Source of the DNA: Streptomyces antnestii
Lineage (GTDB): Bacteria; Actinomycetota; Actinomycetes; Streptomycetales; Streptomycetaceae
DNA: 64,000 nucleotides
Direction: 5' to 3'
Assembly (NCBI RefSeq): GCF_004005495.1
Contig: NZ_RZYA01000002.1
Location: 612,715 to 676,714, forward strand
Part shown: piece by piece, positions 37,415-46,291 of the stretch
Numbering within the stretch: the first letter of the stretch is position 1
Layout of the letters: the number at the start of each line of letters is the position of its first letter
Notes under the pieces: generated by a model
Database searches by the model: none
What the model was told of the DNA's origin: nothing
The model's input: only the letters and a program-made list of their open reading frames with translations
Position numbers and translations under genes: made by a program

Positions 37415-38722
37415 TCAGCGGTTGACGACGCTCTTCTTCGTGGTGAGGACGGCTGCGGCCCCGACGACGAGCGCGAGCGCCAGTACATACATCGGGATCG
37501 CTGTCGAGCCGGTCGAGTCCTTCAGCGCGCCGATCATGTACGGGCTGACGAAGCCGGCGAGGTTACCGACCGAGTTGATCACGGCAAGGCCCGCGGCGGC
37601 CGCTGTGCCGCCGAGGAACGAGGTCGGCAGCGACCAGAACAGCGGGGCGCAGGTCAGTACACCGGCCGCGGCGATGGACAGGGCGACCAGGGACAGCACA
37701 GTTGATCCGGTCCAGCTCGCCGCCATCGAGAAGCCGACGGCGCCCATGAGGGAGGGGACGACCAGGTGCCAGCGGCGCTCTCGGCGCTTGTCGGCGGAGA
37801 ATCCGAACAGGTTCATGGCGATGAGCGCGGCGACGTACGGGATGGCGCTCAGGACGCCGATCGCGAGGGCGCCCTTGATGCCGGTGGACTCGACGAAGGT
37901 CGGCATCCAGAAGGTGAGCGCGTACTGACCCATCACGAAGCAGAAGTAGATGAGGCACATCAGCCACACCTTGCCGTCGCGGAACGCGTCGAGGGCGCGG
38001 CCGTGGACGGTCTGCTGCGCGGCGTCCGCGGCGACGGCCCGTTCGACGACCGACTTCTCGTCGTCGGTCAGCCACTTGGCGTCACGCACGCCGTTGTCGA
38101 GCCAGAACATCGTGATGACGCCGATGACGAGCGCGGGAACGGCCTCCACGAGGAACAGCCACTGCCAGCCGTCCCAGCCGCCCACACCGTGGAACACGTC
38201 CATGATCCAGCCGGAGAGCGGATTGCCGAAGATGCCCGCCACGGGGATCGCCGACATGAACAGGGCGATGACGCGGGCCCGGCGCCGGGACGGGAACCAG
38301 TACGTGCAGTACAGGATGACGCCCGGGTAGAACCCGGCCTCGGCGGCGCCGAGCAGGAAGCGGAGCACGTAGAACGTCGCCTCGTTGGTGACGAACACGA
38401 ACGCCGCGGACACCAGGCCCCAGCTGATCATGATGCGGGCGATCCAGGTACGGGCGCCCACCCGCTGCATCAGCAGGTTCGAGGGGACCTCGAAGAGGAA
38501 GTAGCCGATGAAGAACAGCCCCGCGCCGAGACCGTAGGCCGCCTCGCTGAAGCCGAGGTCCGAGGACATCTGCAGCTTGGCGAAGCCGACGTTGACGCGG
38601 TCGAGATAGGAGACGACATAACAGAGCATCAGGAAGGGGACGATGCGGCGGACCACCTTGCGGAACACGGCGTTCTCACGCGCGAGTTCGGGTGTGACGT
38701 CCGTGGGCACGGTCGTTGGCAT
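37415..38722 (-). CDS. MFS acid-sugar transporter (ACS/anion:cation symporter family)
   Basis: 435 aa with 12 helices, opening MPTTVPTDVTPELARENAVFRKVVRRIVPFLMLCYVVSYLDRVNVGFAKLQM. The YVVSYLDRVNVGFA motif is the family mark of hexuronate, tartrate and galactonate importers. Its place between otnC and otnI makes uptake of L-threonate or D-erythronate likely. ATG at 38722 (AAGGAA nine bases upstream) is preferred to the GTG three codons earlier. Confidence 0.88.
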   Translation of the reverse strand: MPTTVPTDVTPELARENAVFRKVVRRIVPFLMLCYVVSYLDRVNVGFAKLQMSSDLGFSEAAYGLGAGLFFIGYFLFEVPSNLLMQRVGARTWIARIMISWGLVSAAFVFVTNEATFYVLRFLLGAAEAGFYPGVILYCTYWFPSRRRARVIALFMSAIPVAGIFGNPLSGWIMDVFHGVGGWDGWQWLFLVEAVPALVIGVITMFWLDNGVRDAKWLTDDEKSVVERAVAADAAQQTVHGRALDAFRDGKVWLMCLIYFCFVMGQYALTFWMPTFVESTGIKGALAIGVLSAIPYVAALIAMNLFGFSADKRRERRWHLVVPSLMGAVGFSMAASWTGSTVLSLVALSIAAAGVLTCAPLFWSLPTSFLGGTAAAAGLAVINSVGNLAGFVSPYMIGALKDSTGSTAIPMYVLALALVVGAAAVLTTKKSVVNR

Positions 38723-38801
38723 GAGGGGCACTTCCTTGTGCGGCTCAGTGGTGCTCGAGCGGATGGGGACGGTCGACCGGGGGAAGGTCGACGGCGAAGG
38801 G

Positions 38802-39488
38802 TCACCAAGCCGCGCCGAAGGTGTCTCTCAGTTCGGCGATGGCGTGGTCGGGCAGCGGCTCGGGGTGACGGCCGGTGGTGAGCCACACGCGGGCCGTCTC
38901 CTCGAGTTCTTCGAGGACGGCGAGCGCGGAGGCGGCGTCCGGGCCCCATACGACGGGGCCGAGACGGTCGAGCAGCACTCCCTTGATCGGGGTGCCCTCG
39001 GCGGCGCGGGCGGCGATCCGCTCGGCCACCAGATCGGCGACCCGCGGGTCGCCGGGCCGGTGGTAGGGGACGAGCGGGACGTGCCCCACCTTCATGACGT
39101 AGTACGGGGTGATCGGCGGCAGTACGTCGTCCTGCCGCCACACACCGGCCAGGGTGAGCGCGACCAGGTGCGTGGAATGGGTGTGGATCACGAAACGGGC
39201 CGTGGGGTCGGCCGCGTAGATCCGGCGGTGCAGGGCGAGCGTCTTGCTGGCGCGGTCGCCCGCGAGCTGCTCGCCGTCGGCGCCGACCAGCGCGAGCCGA
39301 TCGGCATGGAGGAAGCCGAGGGCCGCGTCGGTCGGGGTGATGAGATGCCCGAGGCCGTCGTCGAGCCGGGCACTGATGTTCCCGGCGGCGGCGTGGACGT
39401 AGCCGCGGGCGAACAGGCTGGTGCCGACGCGGACGATCTCGGAGCGGGCCGCGTCGACGGCGCGCTCGTGTGCTTCCGGGTGGGTCAT
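38802..39488 (-). CDS. otnC: 3-oxo-tetronate 4-phosphate decarboxylase (class II aldolase family)
   Basis: 228 aa. Zinc-type class II aldolase signatures: AAGNISARLDDG, the HTHS metal site (FVIHTHSTHLVAL) and a later GHVPLVPYHRPG. OtnC releases CO2 from 3-oxotetronate 4-phosphate to give DHAP. It overlaps otnK by four bases (ATGA), indicating translational coupling. The start follows a decision between two candidates; the conserved fold begins right after MTHPEAHERAV. Confidence 0.88.
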   Translation of the reverse strand: MTHPEAHERAVDAARSEIVRVGTSLFARGYVHAAAGNISARLDDGLGHLITPTDAALGFLHADRLALVGADGEQLAGDRASKTLALHRRIYAADPTARFVIHTHSTHLVALTLAGVWRQDDVLPPITPYYVMKVGHVPLVPYHRPGDPRVADLVAERIAARAAEGTPIKGVLLDRLGPVVWGPDAASALAVLEELEETARVWLTTGRHPEPLPDHAIAELRDTFGAAW

Positions 39489-40765
39489 GCCGCCGCCTCG
39501 TCGAGCAGGGTGAACGCCGCGGTGAAGAAGTCCGGGCCACCGAAGTTGCCCGACTTGAGCGTGATGTGGAGGGTGTCGCCGCCGGGCAGGGGCGCGGCGC
39601 ACCACGGCACGCCCGGATCGATCTGCGGACCGATGCGCAGGCTGGTCAGCCCGAGGGCCTGGACGACGGCCCCGGAGGTCTCGCCACCGGCGACGACGAG
39701 CCGCCGCACCCCGCGTTCGACAAGGCCCTGAGCGACGCGGGCGAGCGTGCCCTCGACCAGCTCCCCGGCATCGGCGGCACCGAGCTCGTCCTGCACGGCG
39801 CGCACGGCGTCGGGCGACTCGGTGGAGTAGATCAGGACCGGCCCGTCGGCCAGGTGGGCCTCGGCGAACTTGAGAGCCTCACCGGCCACGTCGTCGCCCG
39901 CCGCGATCCGCAGCGGATCCACGCTGAACGCCGGGCGCCCCGAATCCAGGAACTCCCGCACCTGGCCGTTCGTGGCGGCGGAGACCGATCCGGCGACGAC
40001 CGCCGAGTGACCGGAGGCCGCGGGGAGCCGGGCGGCGACGGGGGAGGGCTCGATGCCCCAGTTCGCGGGCAGCCCGATGGCCAGGCCCGAACCGGCGGTG
40101 ACCAGCGGCAGGCCGGCGACCGCCGAACCCAGACGCACGAGGTCCTCGTTGGAGACGGCGTCGACGATCGCGGCACCGACCCCCTCCCCCCGCAGTTCGC
40201 CGATCCGCGCCGCGATCGCCTCCGGGCCCGCGGCGACGGCCTTGTGGTCGATGAGCCCGACCGGCCGCCGCATCTGCGCACCGAGCACGGACACCAGGTT
40301 CGAGTCGGTCATCGGGGTGAGCGGATGGTGGCGCATGCCGCTCTCGCCGAGCAGGACGTCACCGACGAACAGATGGCCCTTGAAGACCGTGCGCCCGTTG
40401 TCCGGGAAGGCGGGGGTCGCCACGGTGAAGTCGGTGCCGAGCGCGTCCATCAGGGCCTCGGTGACCGGGCCGATGTTGCCGGCCGGCGTCGAGTCGAAGG
40501 TCGAGCAGTACTTGAAGTAGATCTGCCCGGCGCCCGCCGACCGCAGCCAGTCCAGGGCGCGCAGCGAGGCGTCGGCGGCCTCGGCCGCCGGGACCGTGCG
40601 CGACTTGAGCGCGATGACGACCGCGTCCGCGTCCACGGGCGGGTGCGCTCCGGGCGCCGGTACGTCGATCAGCTGGACCACGCGCATGCCCGCGCGCACC
40701 AGGTTGTTGGCGAGGTCGGTGGCGCCGGTGAAGTCGTCGGCGATGCATCCGAGACGGATGGGCAT
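39485..40765 (-). CDS. otnK: four-carbon acid sugar kinase (DUF1537), 3-oxo-tetronate kinase
   Basis: 426 aa. N-terminal DUF1537 domain (GCIADDFTGATDLANNLVRAGM) with FKYCSTFDSTPAGNIG for the sugar; the C-terminal half carries VVAGGETSGAVVQALG for nucleotide binding. It phosphorylates the 4-hydroxyl of 3-oxotetronate. ATG at 40765 lies one base before the ltnD stop codon. The adjacency of ltnD, otnK, otnC, otnI matches the published DUF1537 acid-sugar pathway. Confidence 0.88.
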   Translation of the reverse strand: MPIRLGCIADDFTGATDLANNLVRAGMRVVQLIDVPAPGAHPPVDADAVVIALKSRTVPAAEAADASLRALDWLRSAGAGQIYFKYCSTFDSTPAGNIGPVTEALMDALGTDFTVATPAFPDNGRTVFKGHLFVGDVLLGESGMRHHPLTPMTDSNLVSVLGAQMRRPVGLIDHKAVAAGPEAIAARIGELRGEGVGAAIVDAVSNEDLVRLGSAVAGLPLVTAGSGLAIGLPANWGIEPSPVAARLPAASGHSAVVAGSVSAATNGQVREFLDSGRPAFSVDPLRIAAGDDVAGEALKFAEAHLADGPVLIYSTESPDAVRAVQDELGAADAGELVEGTLARVAQGLVERGVRRLVVAGGETSGAVVQALGLTSLRIGPQIDPGVPWCAAPLPGGDTLHITLKSGNFGGPDFFTAAFTLLDEAAA

Positions 40766-40766
40766 G

Positions 40767-41732
40767 TCAGTTCTCCTCCGCCGGCCCGGGCCGGCCGGTC
40801 TTCGCTCCGGGCAGCTCGATCCCGGGGAAAATCTTGATGACGGCGCTGTCGTCCTCGCGGCCCAGACCGGACGCGGACGCCTGCAGGAACATCTGGTGGG
40901 CGGTCGCCGACAGTGGCAGCGGGAACGTCTCGGACCGCGCCGAGTCCAGTACGAGACCGAGATCCTTGACGAAGATGTCGACCGCGGACAGCGGCGTGTA
41001 GTCCCCGGCCAGCACATGGGCCATGCGGTTCTCGAACATCCACGAGTTGCCGGCGCTGTGCGTGATGACCTCGTACAGCGCGTCGGCCGGAACGCCGGCC
41101 TTGATGCCGAGGGCCATGGCTTCCGCGGCGGCGGCGATGTGCACACCCGCGAGGAGCTGGTTCACGATCTTGACCTTGGAGCCGAGTCCGGCGTGGTCGC
41201 CGAGCCGGTAGACGGTGGCGCTCATCGCGTCGAGCACCGGTCCTGCGAGGGCGTAGGCCTCGGGGGATCCGGAGGTCATCATGGTCAGCTCCCCGGACGC
41301 GGCACGCGCGGCGCCGCCGGAGATCGGGGCGTCCAGGTAGTGCACGCCCGACTCGGCGAGCCGTCCTTCGAGTCCGGCGGAGAAGGCCGGGTCGACGGTG
41401 GAGCACATCACGTAGACCGCGCCCGGCCGCAGCCGGGCCGCCGCGCCGCCGCCCTCGCCGTCACCGAACAGCACCGACTCGACCTGTGCCGCGTTGACCA
41501 CGACGCCGACCAGGACGTCCACGTGGGCCGCGAGGTCTGCGGGTGACGCGAAAGCGGTCCCGCCGTCGCGGGCGAAGTCCGCGGCCACCTCGGGGCGCAG
41601 GTCGTGGACCCCCACGGAGAATCCGGCGGCGCGCAGACTGCGGGCCATGCCGAGCCCCATGGCCCCGAGGCCGACGACGCCTACGCGGGTCCTGGGCTCC
41701 GCGTCCGGTGCGGGGTGGTCCTGGTCGTTCAT
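40767..41732 (-). CDS. ltnD: L-threonate dehydrogenase (3-hydroxyisobutyrate dehydrogenase family)
   Basis: 321 aa of the beta-hydroxyacid dehydrogenase family. Nucleotide loop VGLGAMGLGMARSL near residue 20, substrate segment DAPISGGAARAASGELTMM and the catalytic Lys in GLGSKVKIVNQLLAG. It oxidises L-threonate to 2-oxotetronate. As first gene of the operon, it has AGAGGTAG before the ATG and a 23-bp palindrome about 25 bp upstream of the start. Confidence 0.87.
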   Translation of the reverse strand: MNDQDHPAPDAEPRTRVGVVGLGAMGLGMARSLRAAGFSVGVHDLRPEVAADFARDGGTAFASPADLAAHVDVLVGVVVNAAQVESVLFGDGEGGGAAARLRPGAVYVMCSTVDPAFSAGLEGRLAESGVHYLDAPISGGAARAASGELTMMTSGSPEAYALAGPVLDAMSATVYRLGDHAGLGSKVKIVNQLLAGVHIAAAAEAMALGIKAGVPADALYEVITHSAGNSWMFENRMAHVLAGDYTPLSAVDIFVKDLGLVLDSARSETFPLPLSATAHQMFLQASASGLGREDDSAVIKIFPGIELPGAKTGRPGPAEEN

Positions 41733-41754
41733 GTCACTACCTCTGTTCGTCGTG

Positions 41755-41777
41755 CGCAGGTCATATGATGACCTGCG
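41755..41777 (-). promoter_or_regulatory. 23-bp palindromic operator of the tetronate operon
   Basis: Perfect 10-bp arms (CGCAGGTCAT and its complement) flank an ATG triplet, 22 bp upstream of the ltnD ATG, in or beside the promoter. The core GTCAT-ATG-ATGAC is the type of site bound by FadR-group GntR dimers, so the operon's own GntR gene is the likely binder. Confidence 0.65.
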
Positions 41778-41842
41778 GATGACATTGAGTACATAGTGAC
41801 GCCGGTCACATTTCTGGGGGAGCGGGCGGTAGTCAGGAAACG

Positions 41843-41876
41843 GGAACGGGCGGGGCTCGGAAGCCCCGCCCGTTCC
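41843..41876. terminator. strong hairpin terminator after the GH29 gene
   Basis: A perfect 15-bp GC-rich stem with a CGGA loop lies about 35 bp beyond the stop of the alpha-L-fucosidase gene (minus strand) and separates it from the ltnD promoter. Confidence 0.75.
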
Positions 41877-41909
41877 TGCCTACCGCCCGTTCCTGCTCCA
41901 CCGCCCGCG

Positions 41910-43457
41910 TCACACCTGTGACTTGTACAGCCCGAACTCTCTGATGTGGACGGCGGCCCGGGCCTGGGTGACCCGCAGTCTCCAGCGCCGTGCGGTGACC
42001 GGCGCGGGCAGGGGCAGGATCCTGGTGGCGCCGACGGTGCCGTGCTCGGCGGCGACCGTCCAGGAACCGCCCACCTCCGCCTCCACCACGAAGTGCTCCA
42101 CCTGCTGGCCGTGCCGGATGTCCTCGGCGAGCCGGATCCGGTCGACCGCCAGGGGCCTGCCGAGGTCGACGGTGCGCGTGCCCGCCCCGTCGTCGGTGAC
42201 CCGGGCGTCACGCGTCAGGTCCACGGGCAGCTCGCGCTCGGTGCGCTCGCGGAACTCCCTGAGCCGGGCGACATCGGCGGCGGGCAGCAGGCCGTTCGTG
42301 TCCGGCGGGACGTTGAGCAGCAGAACGGCGCCGCGCCCCACCGACCGGTACCAGATGTCCGTCAACTGCGCGACGGACTTGGGCTGTTGGTCGGCGTGGT
42401 AGAACCAGCCGGGCCGGATCGACACGTCGCACTCGGCGGGGAACCACTGCAGGGCGGCGGCGTTCGGCTGCGCCTTGAGCAGCGCCTCGCGGCTGCCCTC
42501 GTCGGCCGAGTTGTACGGCAGTACACGCCCGTACTTGCCGTTGTCGCCCTGTTTGACGGCGATGACGCTCCACTCGTTCTCGCGCGCCATGCCGTCCTCG
42601 TTGCCGACCCATCGCACATCGGGCCCGGACACGGCGATCGACGCGTCCGGGGCCAGCTCGCGCACGAGGGCGTACCAGCTGTCCCAGTCGTACTTCTCCA
42701 CCTTGTCGGGCGGGATGCGGCCCTGCGCCCCGTCGAACCACACCTCGTCGACCGGCCCGTACTCGGTGAGGACCTCGTAGAGCTGGTTGAGCATATGGGC
42801 GCCGTAGTCGGTCGCGTCGAGTTCGTACGAGGGCACGCCGCGCCCCGTCCGGTCGTCGCCGTCGACCAGGGTGGGGACGGTGCGGGTGGACCGCTTGCTG
42901 CCGTTGGCGTACACGCCGTGGGCGTACTGGTTCTCGTCGGCGGGCGAGATGTAGACGCCGACCTTGATGCCGTACTTGCGCATGGAGTCGGCGAAGGAGC
43001 GCAGGACGTCAGCGTCGCCGCCGCGCCAACTGCTGCTCACCACCCCGTGCTTGGTGTAGCGCGACTGATAGAGCACGAAGCCGTCGTGGTGCTTCGCGGT
43101 GAGGATGGCGAGCTTGAAGCCGCCGTCGCGCAGGGCGCGCGCCCACTGGTCGGTGTCGAGACCGGTCGGGCGGAAGATGTCCGGGTCCTCGTCGCCGGTG
43201 CCCCATTCGAGGCCGGTGAACGTGTTGACGCCGAAATGTAGGAAGGCGGTCTTCTCCAGGCTCTGCCAGGCGAGTTGCCGCTCTGTCGGACGGACGCGGG
43301 AGGCCTTCGCGATGAGTTCGCCGGGGGAGTCGTCGGGGCTGACGGGTATACGGAAGTGGGGTTCGGCCGGGGTCGCCGCGAACGCGGGAACGCCGGTGGT
43401 GGCGACCACCGCCGTGGCCGTGGCCGCCAACAGCACGTGACGTCGGGTCAGGGGCAT
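41910..43457 (-). CDS. secreted alpha-L-fucosidase, GH29
   Basis: 515 aa. An N-terminal Tat-type leader (TRRHVLLAATATAVVATTGVPAFA) precedes the GH29 barrel: EKTAFLHFGVNTFTGLEWG, AILTAKHHDGFVLYQSRYT and VDEVWFDGAQG with the nucleophile at Asp242. A C-terminal galactose-binding-like beta-sandwich ends with FGLY. Releases terminal L-fucose from glycans. It begins 17 bp after the GH20 gene stop, so both are co-transcribed; together they would strip glycoprotein-type exo-sugars. Confidence 0.9.
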   Translation of the reverse strand: MPLTRRHVLLAATATAVVATTGVPAFAATPAEPHFRIPVSPDDSPGELIAKASRVRPTERQLAWQSLEKTAFLHFGVNTFTGLEWGTGDEDPDIFRPTGLDTDQWARALRDGGFKLAILTAKHHDGFVLYQSRYTKHGVVSSSWRGGDADVLRSFADSMRKYGIKVGVYISPADENQYAHGVYANGSKRSTRTVPTLVDGDDRTGRGVPSYELDATDYGAHMLNQLYEVLTEYGPVDEVWFDGAQGRIPPDKVEKYDWDSWYALVRELAPDASIAVSGPDVRWVGNEDGMARENEWSVIAVKQGDNGKYGRVLPYNSADEGSREALLKAQPNAAALQWFPAECDVSIRPGWFYHADQQPKSVAQLTDIWYRSVGRGAVLLLNVPPDTNGLLPAADVARLREFRERTERELPVDLTRDARVTDDGAGTRTVDLGRPLAVDRIRLAEDIRHGQQVEHFVVEAEVGGSWTVAAEHGTVGATRILPLPAPVTARRWRLRVTQARAAVHIREFGLYKSQV

Positions 43458-43474
43458 GTGCGGGGGTCCCTTCG

Positions 43475-45337
43475 TCAGCGCTGGGCCAGGGCCCAGGTCG
43501 TGGGGGCCTTCTGGTCGGGCGGGTACTGCACGAGCCGCCCGTCCGTGTCCGCGTCCAGGGCCATACGCGTGATCGCGCTGGTAATGCGGTAGCCCCCGTC
43601 GGCCGCGGCGAGCTGCCAGCGCTGGAGGGTGTCCTTCGCGTCACAGGGCTCCCAGGTGACGGCGGATCCGGGCTCCAGAGGGACGTTGAGGGTGAGTTTC
43701 CCGCTGCGCGTCTCCAGGCAGGTGGTGCCGTCCGCGGATGCGATCGTCACATAGCCGTCGGGGGTCCGCGTGAGCCGGGCGCCGGCCGGCGCCGTGCGGT
43801 GGCCGCGGTCGGAGAGGGTGTACGTCCCGTCGGGGACCGGCACCCTGGTCGTGTCCTGCCATCCCGGCGCGTGGCCCACCGCCTCGGCGCGCGCGGTGAA
43901 CTCCGCGTAGGTGGCGTCGGGGTGGGGAGCTCCCCAGGTGGCCTGGGCGATGTGGTTGAGCGGCAGGAAGGTGGCCTTGGCGACCTCGTTCTCGGTCTCG
44001 CCACGCCCGTTGTCCGGCCAGAGGCTGATCTTCGCGCCGGTGATGCCGTCGCGCGAGGCGAGCTTCTCACCCTCGAAGCTGCGCGGGTCCCACTGCTCGT
44101 CGTACAGCTTCTTCGTGTTGGTGTGGAAACCGCCGCGGACGAGGTAGAGGGAGTAGGCGGCGTTCATCACGGGGTGGCCCTGCGCGATGAGCTGACTCGG
44201 CTTCGTCCTGACGTTCAGCCAGTGTTCCACCGTCGTCCCGGGCGTGACGGGCACGGTGTTGGCGCCGGTCAGCCCGTCGTTCCAGATGCGCAGGTGCTTG
44301 CCCTTGCCGGCCGCGTACGCCCCGACGCGGTTCACGAAGTCGATGAACGCGTCCTGCGGTGTGGCGTTCGCCCCGTACTTGGCCTTCGCGTACGCGAGTA
44401 CCTGCGGGTACTTGGCGAAGTCGGAGCCGAGCATGTACTCGTCCGCGCCCATGTGCCACCAGTCGGCGGGGAACACCTCTGCGTACTCGTCGATGAGGCT
44501 CTTGTAGTACGCGAAGGCCTCCGGCTTGGTGATGTCGAGCCGGGAGGGCTGTGCCTTGCCGTCGGTGTCGACGAGCTGGAGGTCGGGCCTGTCCTGGATC
44601 CAAGGGTCCATGTGCCCGGGGGAGTTGATCTCCGGGACGATGGTGACGTGGTACTTCTCGCCGAGCGCGACGAGGCGCCTGATCTCGCTCTTGGTGTAGT
44701 AGCCCCAGGAATTGGCCTCGGGGTGCGCGTCGCTCTTGACCTTGATCTCGACAAGGAGCTGGTTGAGCTTGTGGTACGCCATGTCGCGCACCAGGTTCTC
44801 CAGCCAGTCCGTGGAGATGTGGATGTAGCAGGCGCAGACGCCGACGCCGCGCTCCTTGTACTGGGGTACGTCGACGGTGCGTCCCGCCGGTATCTCATCA
44901 AGGTGGGCCAGGAGTTGCAGGACGGTGCGGGTGCCGTAGAAGGCTCCGGTCTCGGCGGCGCCGGTGATCTCCAGCTGCTTCCCGACCCGCAACTCGTAGC
45001 CCTCTGCTCCGAGTTGCTTGTCCCCCGGCTCGACGTCGACGACTATGTCCCCGCTACGGGACGGTCCGCCGGTGACGGGAACCGTGCCCTTGCCGGCGGC
45101 GCGCAGGTCGTCGGCGAGGGTCCGGGCGACGCGCCGGGACGCCGCATCGTCGGCGACGAGGCGAACGCCGGGGCCGTACTCGTAACTGCCGCCTCCGGGC
45201 GACCAGTTGGTGAGGGCGGGCACCGTCTGCGGAACCCCGGCGGGTTCGCTGTCGGCGCGCGCGGCGGAGACCGGGACGGCGGCGGAGAGCAGGAGGGCGA
45301 GCGCGGCGCCGAGGAGCCGGCGGGATGCTGTCGTCAT
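43475..45337 (-). CDS. secreted beta-N-acetylhexosaminidase, GH20
   Basis: 620 aa. Sec signal (RRLLGAALALLLSAAVPVSAARA), GH20b-like domain, catalytic barrel with HMGADEYMLG (Asp299/Glu300 pair) and IVPEINSPGHMDPW, and a ricin-type C-terminal region (TTCLETRSGKLTLNVPLEPGS ... LQRWQLAAADGG). Removes terminal GlcNAc/GalNAc. Start at ATG 45337 with AAGGGGGA. It leads a two-gene operon with the GH29 fucosidase. Confidence 0.9.
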   Translation of the reverse strand: MTTASRRLLGAALALLLSAAVPVSAARADSEPAGVPQTVPALTNWSPGGGSYEYGPGVRLVADDAASRRVARTLADDLRAAGKGTVPVTGGPSRSGDIVVDVEPGDKQLGAEGYELRVGKQLEITGAAETGAFYGTRTVLQLLAHLDEIPAGRTVDVPQYKERGVGVCACYIHISTDWLENLVRDMAYHKLNQLLVEIKVKSDAHPEANSWGYYTKSEIRRLVALGEKYHVTIVPEINSPGHMDPWIQDRPDLQLVDTDGKAQPSRLDITKPEAFAYYKSLIDEYAEVFPADWWHMGADEYMLGSDFAKYPQVLAYAKAKYGANATPQDAFIDFVNRVGAYAAGKGKHLRIWNDGLTGANTVPVTPGTTVEHWLNVRTKPSQLIAQGHPVMNAAYSLYLVRGGFHTNTKKLYDEQWDPRSFEGEKLASRDGITGAKISLWPDNGRGETENEVAKATFLPLNHIAQATWGAPHPDATYAEFTARAEAVGHAPGWQDTTRVPVPDGTYTLSDRGHRTAPAGARLTRTPDGYVTIASADGTTCLETRSGKLTLNVPLEPGSAVTWEPCDAKDTLQRWQLAAADGGYRITSAITRMALDADTDGRLVQYPPDQKAPTTWALAQR

Positions 45338-45696
45338 GGCGGTCCCCCTTGCCGCTCCACCTTGAAGGTTGGCCCGGCGTCTTGGGTGCGAACTCATACT
45401 CAGAGCACTCCTCGATACGGCTCAAGGCTCGGTATTCATCGGAGGTCTGATGATGGTGGGGGTCTGCTGACGCGTCAATGGGTCGCGCGGGGAGGGAGGT
45501 TGAAGAAGTGATCGGATGACCATCCGTCGACGTCACTCACCGGTGATGTCCGCTCACGGAAGGTGTCCGCTCACGGAAGGTGTCCGCTCGCGGAAGGTGC
45601 CCGCTCGCGGATGGTGTCCGTCGCCGCGCTGTGACTTCCGATTCGACGACGCGCGAAAGGGCACTCGAATACTCGGCAGCTCACAGGAGGCCAGTG
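45338..45696. other. divergent intergenic region with minisatellite
   Basis: Between the GH20 gene and the small PH-like protein gene. The GH20-proximal part presumably carries its promoter, but no convincing -35/-10 pair is seen. The right half contains the 17-bp tandem repeat reported separately. Confidence 0.6.
45546..45613. repeat. 17-bp minisatellite, four units
   Basis: Units at 45546-45562, 45563-45579, 45580-45596 and 45597-45613 of consensus GTGTCCGCTCACGGAAG; a decayed fifth follows. Each unit contains a small TCCG...CGGA inverted repeat. Confidence 0.88.
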
Positions 45697-46125
45697 ATGG
45701 CACGGATGCTCATCGACGGTGATGACCTGGTCGTGCACCTGTCGTGGCGGGAAAAGGCAGCGGCGCGTCGAGGTGATGTCCGCGCGCCGCTTACCGCGGT
45801 GAGCCGGGTGACAGTCGAACCCGACTGGTGGCGCCCCCTGCGCGGGGTCCCGCACAGAGGCCTCTGGAGCCCCGGAACCCGGTGTATCGGCACGCGTACA
45901 CACGAGGCGGGGCTGGACTTCGTGGCCATCCGGCACGGCAGGCCGGTGGTGTGCGTCGAGCTCCGGGCCTCCGCTCCCTTCCGCCTGGTCGCCACCTCGG
46001 TTCCCACCATTGCGGAGGCCAGGTCCACGATGCAGGCCCTGGTCGGGCAGGCGCCGGACCTCGACATGTCCACGCCTTGCCGGCAGCCGTTGCCCGTACC
46101 CGACGAGAACCCGCCCTCCGCGTGA
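45697..46125 (+). CDS. small cytosolic protein, possibly PH-like
   Basis: 142 aa starting MARMLIDGDDLVVHLSWREKAAARRGDVRAPLTAVSRVTVEPDWW, a beta-rich pattern of bacterial PH-like domain proteins. No signal or membrane segment. Strong AGGAGG site seven bases upstream of the ATG at 45697. Same strand as uppP, with 166 bp between. Function unknown. Confidence 0.75.
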   Translation: MARMLIDGDDLVVHLSWREKAAARRGDVRAPLTAVSRVTVEPDWWRPLRGVPHRGLWSPGTRCIGTRTHEAGLDFVAIRHGRPVVCVELRASAPFRLVATSVPTIAEARSTMQALVGQAPDLDMSTPCRQPLPVPDENPPSA

Positions 46126-46291
46126 GTGCGTCCCCGGCGGCTCTCGCACGGGTTTTGCGTTCCTTCAGCTATTGTCCACCGCTGCGTAACCCGTAGCGTC
46201 TACAGCCGTGTAAACATTGTCGTGCTCCGCCCCCCCACGCATCGCGCAGTGCTCCACGCACTCATTCGCCACCTGCCCAGAGACGGAACCC

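Noticed and set aside
45546..45613. 17-bp repeats considered as CRISPR or iterons
   Set aside because: There are no spacers and no replication gene nearby; they are simple tandem duplications in an intergenic region.
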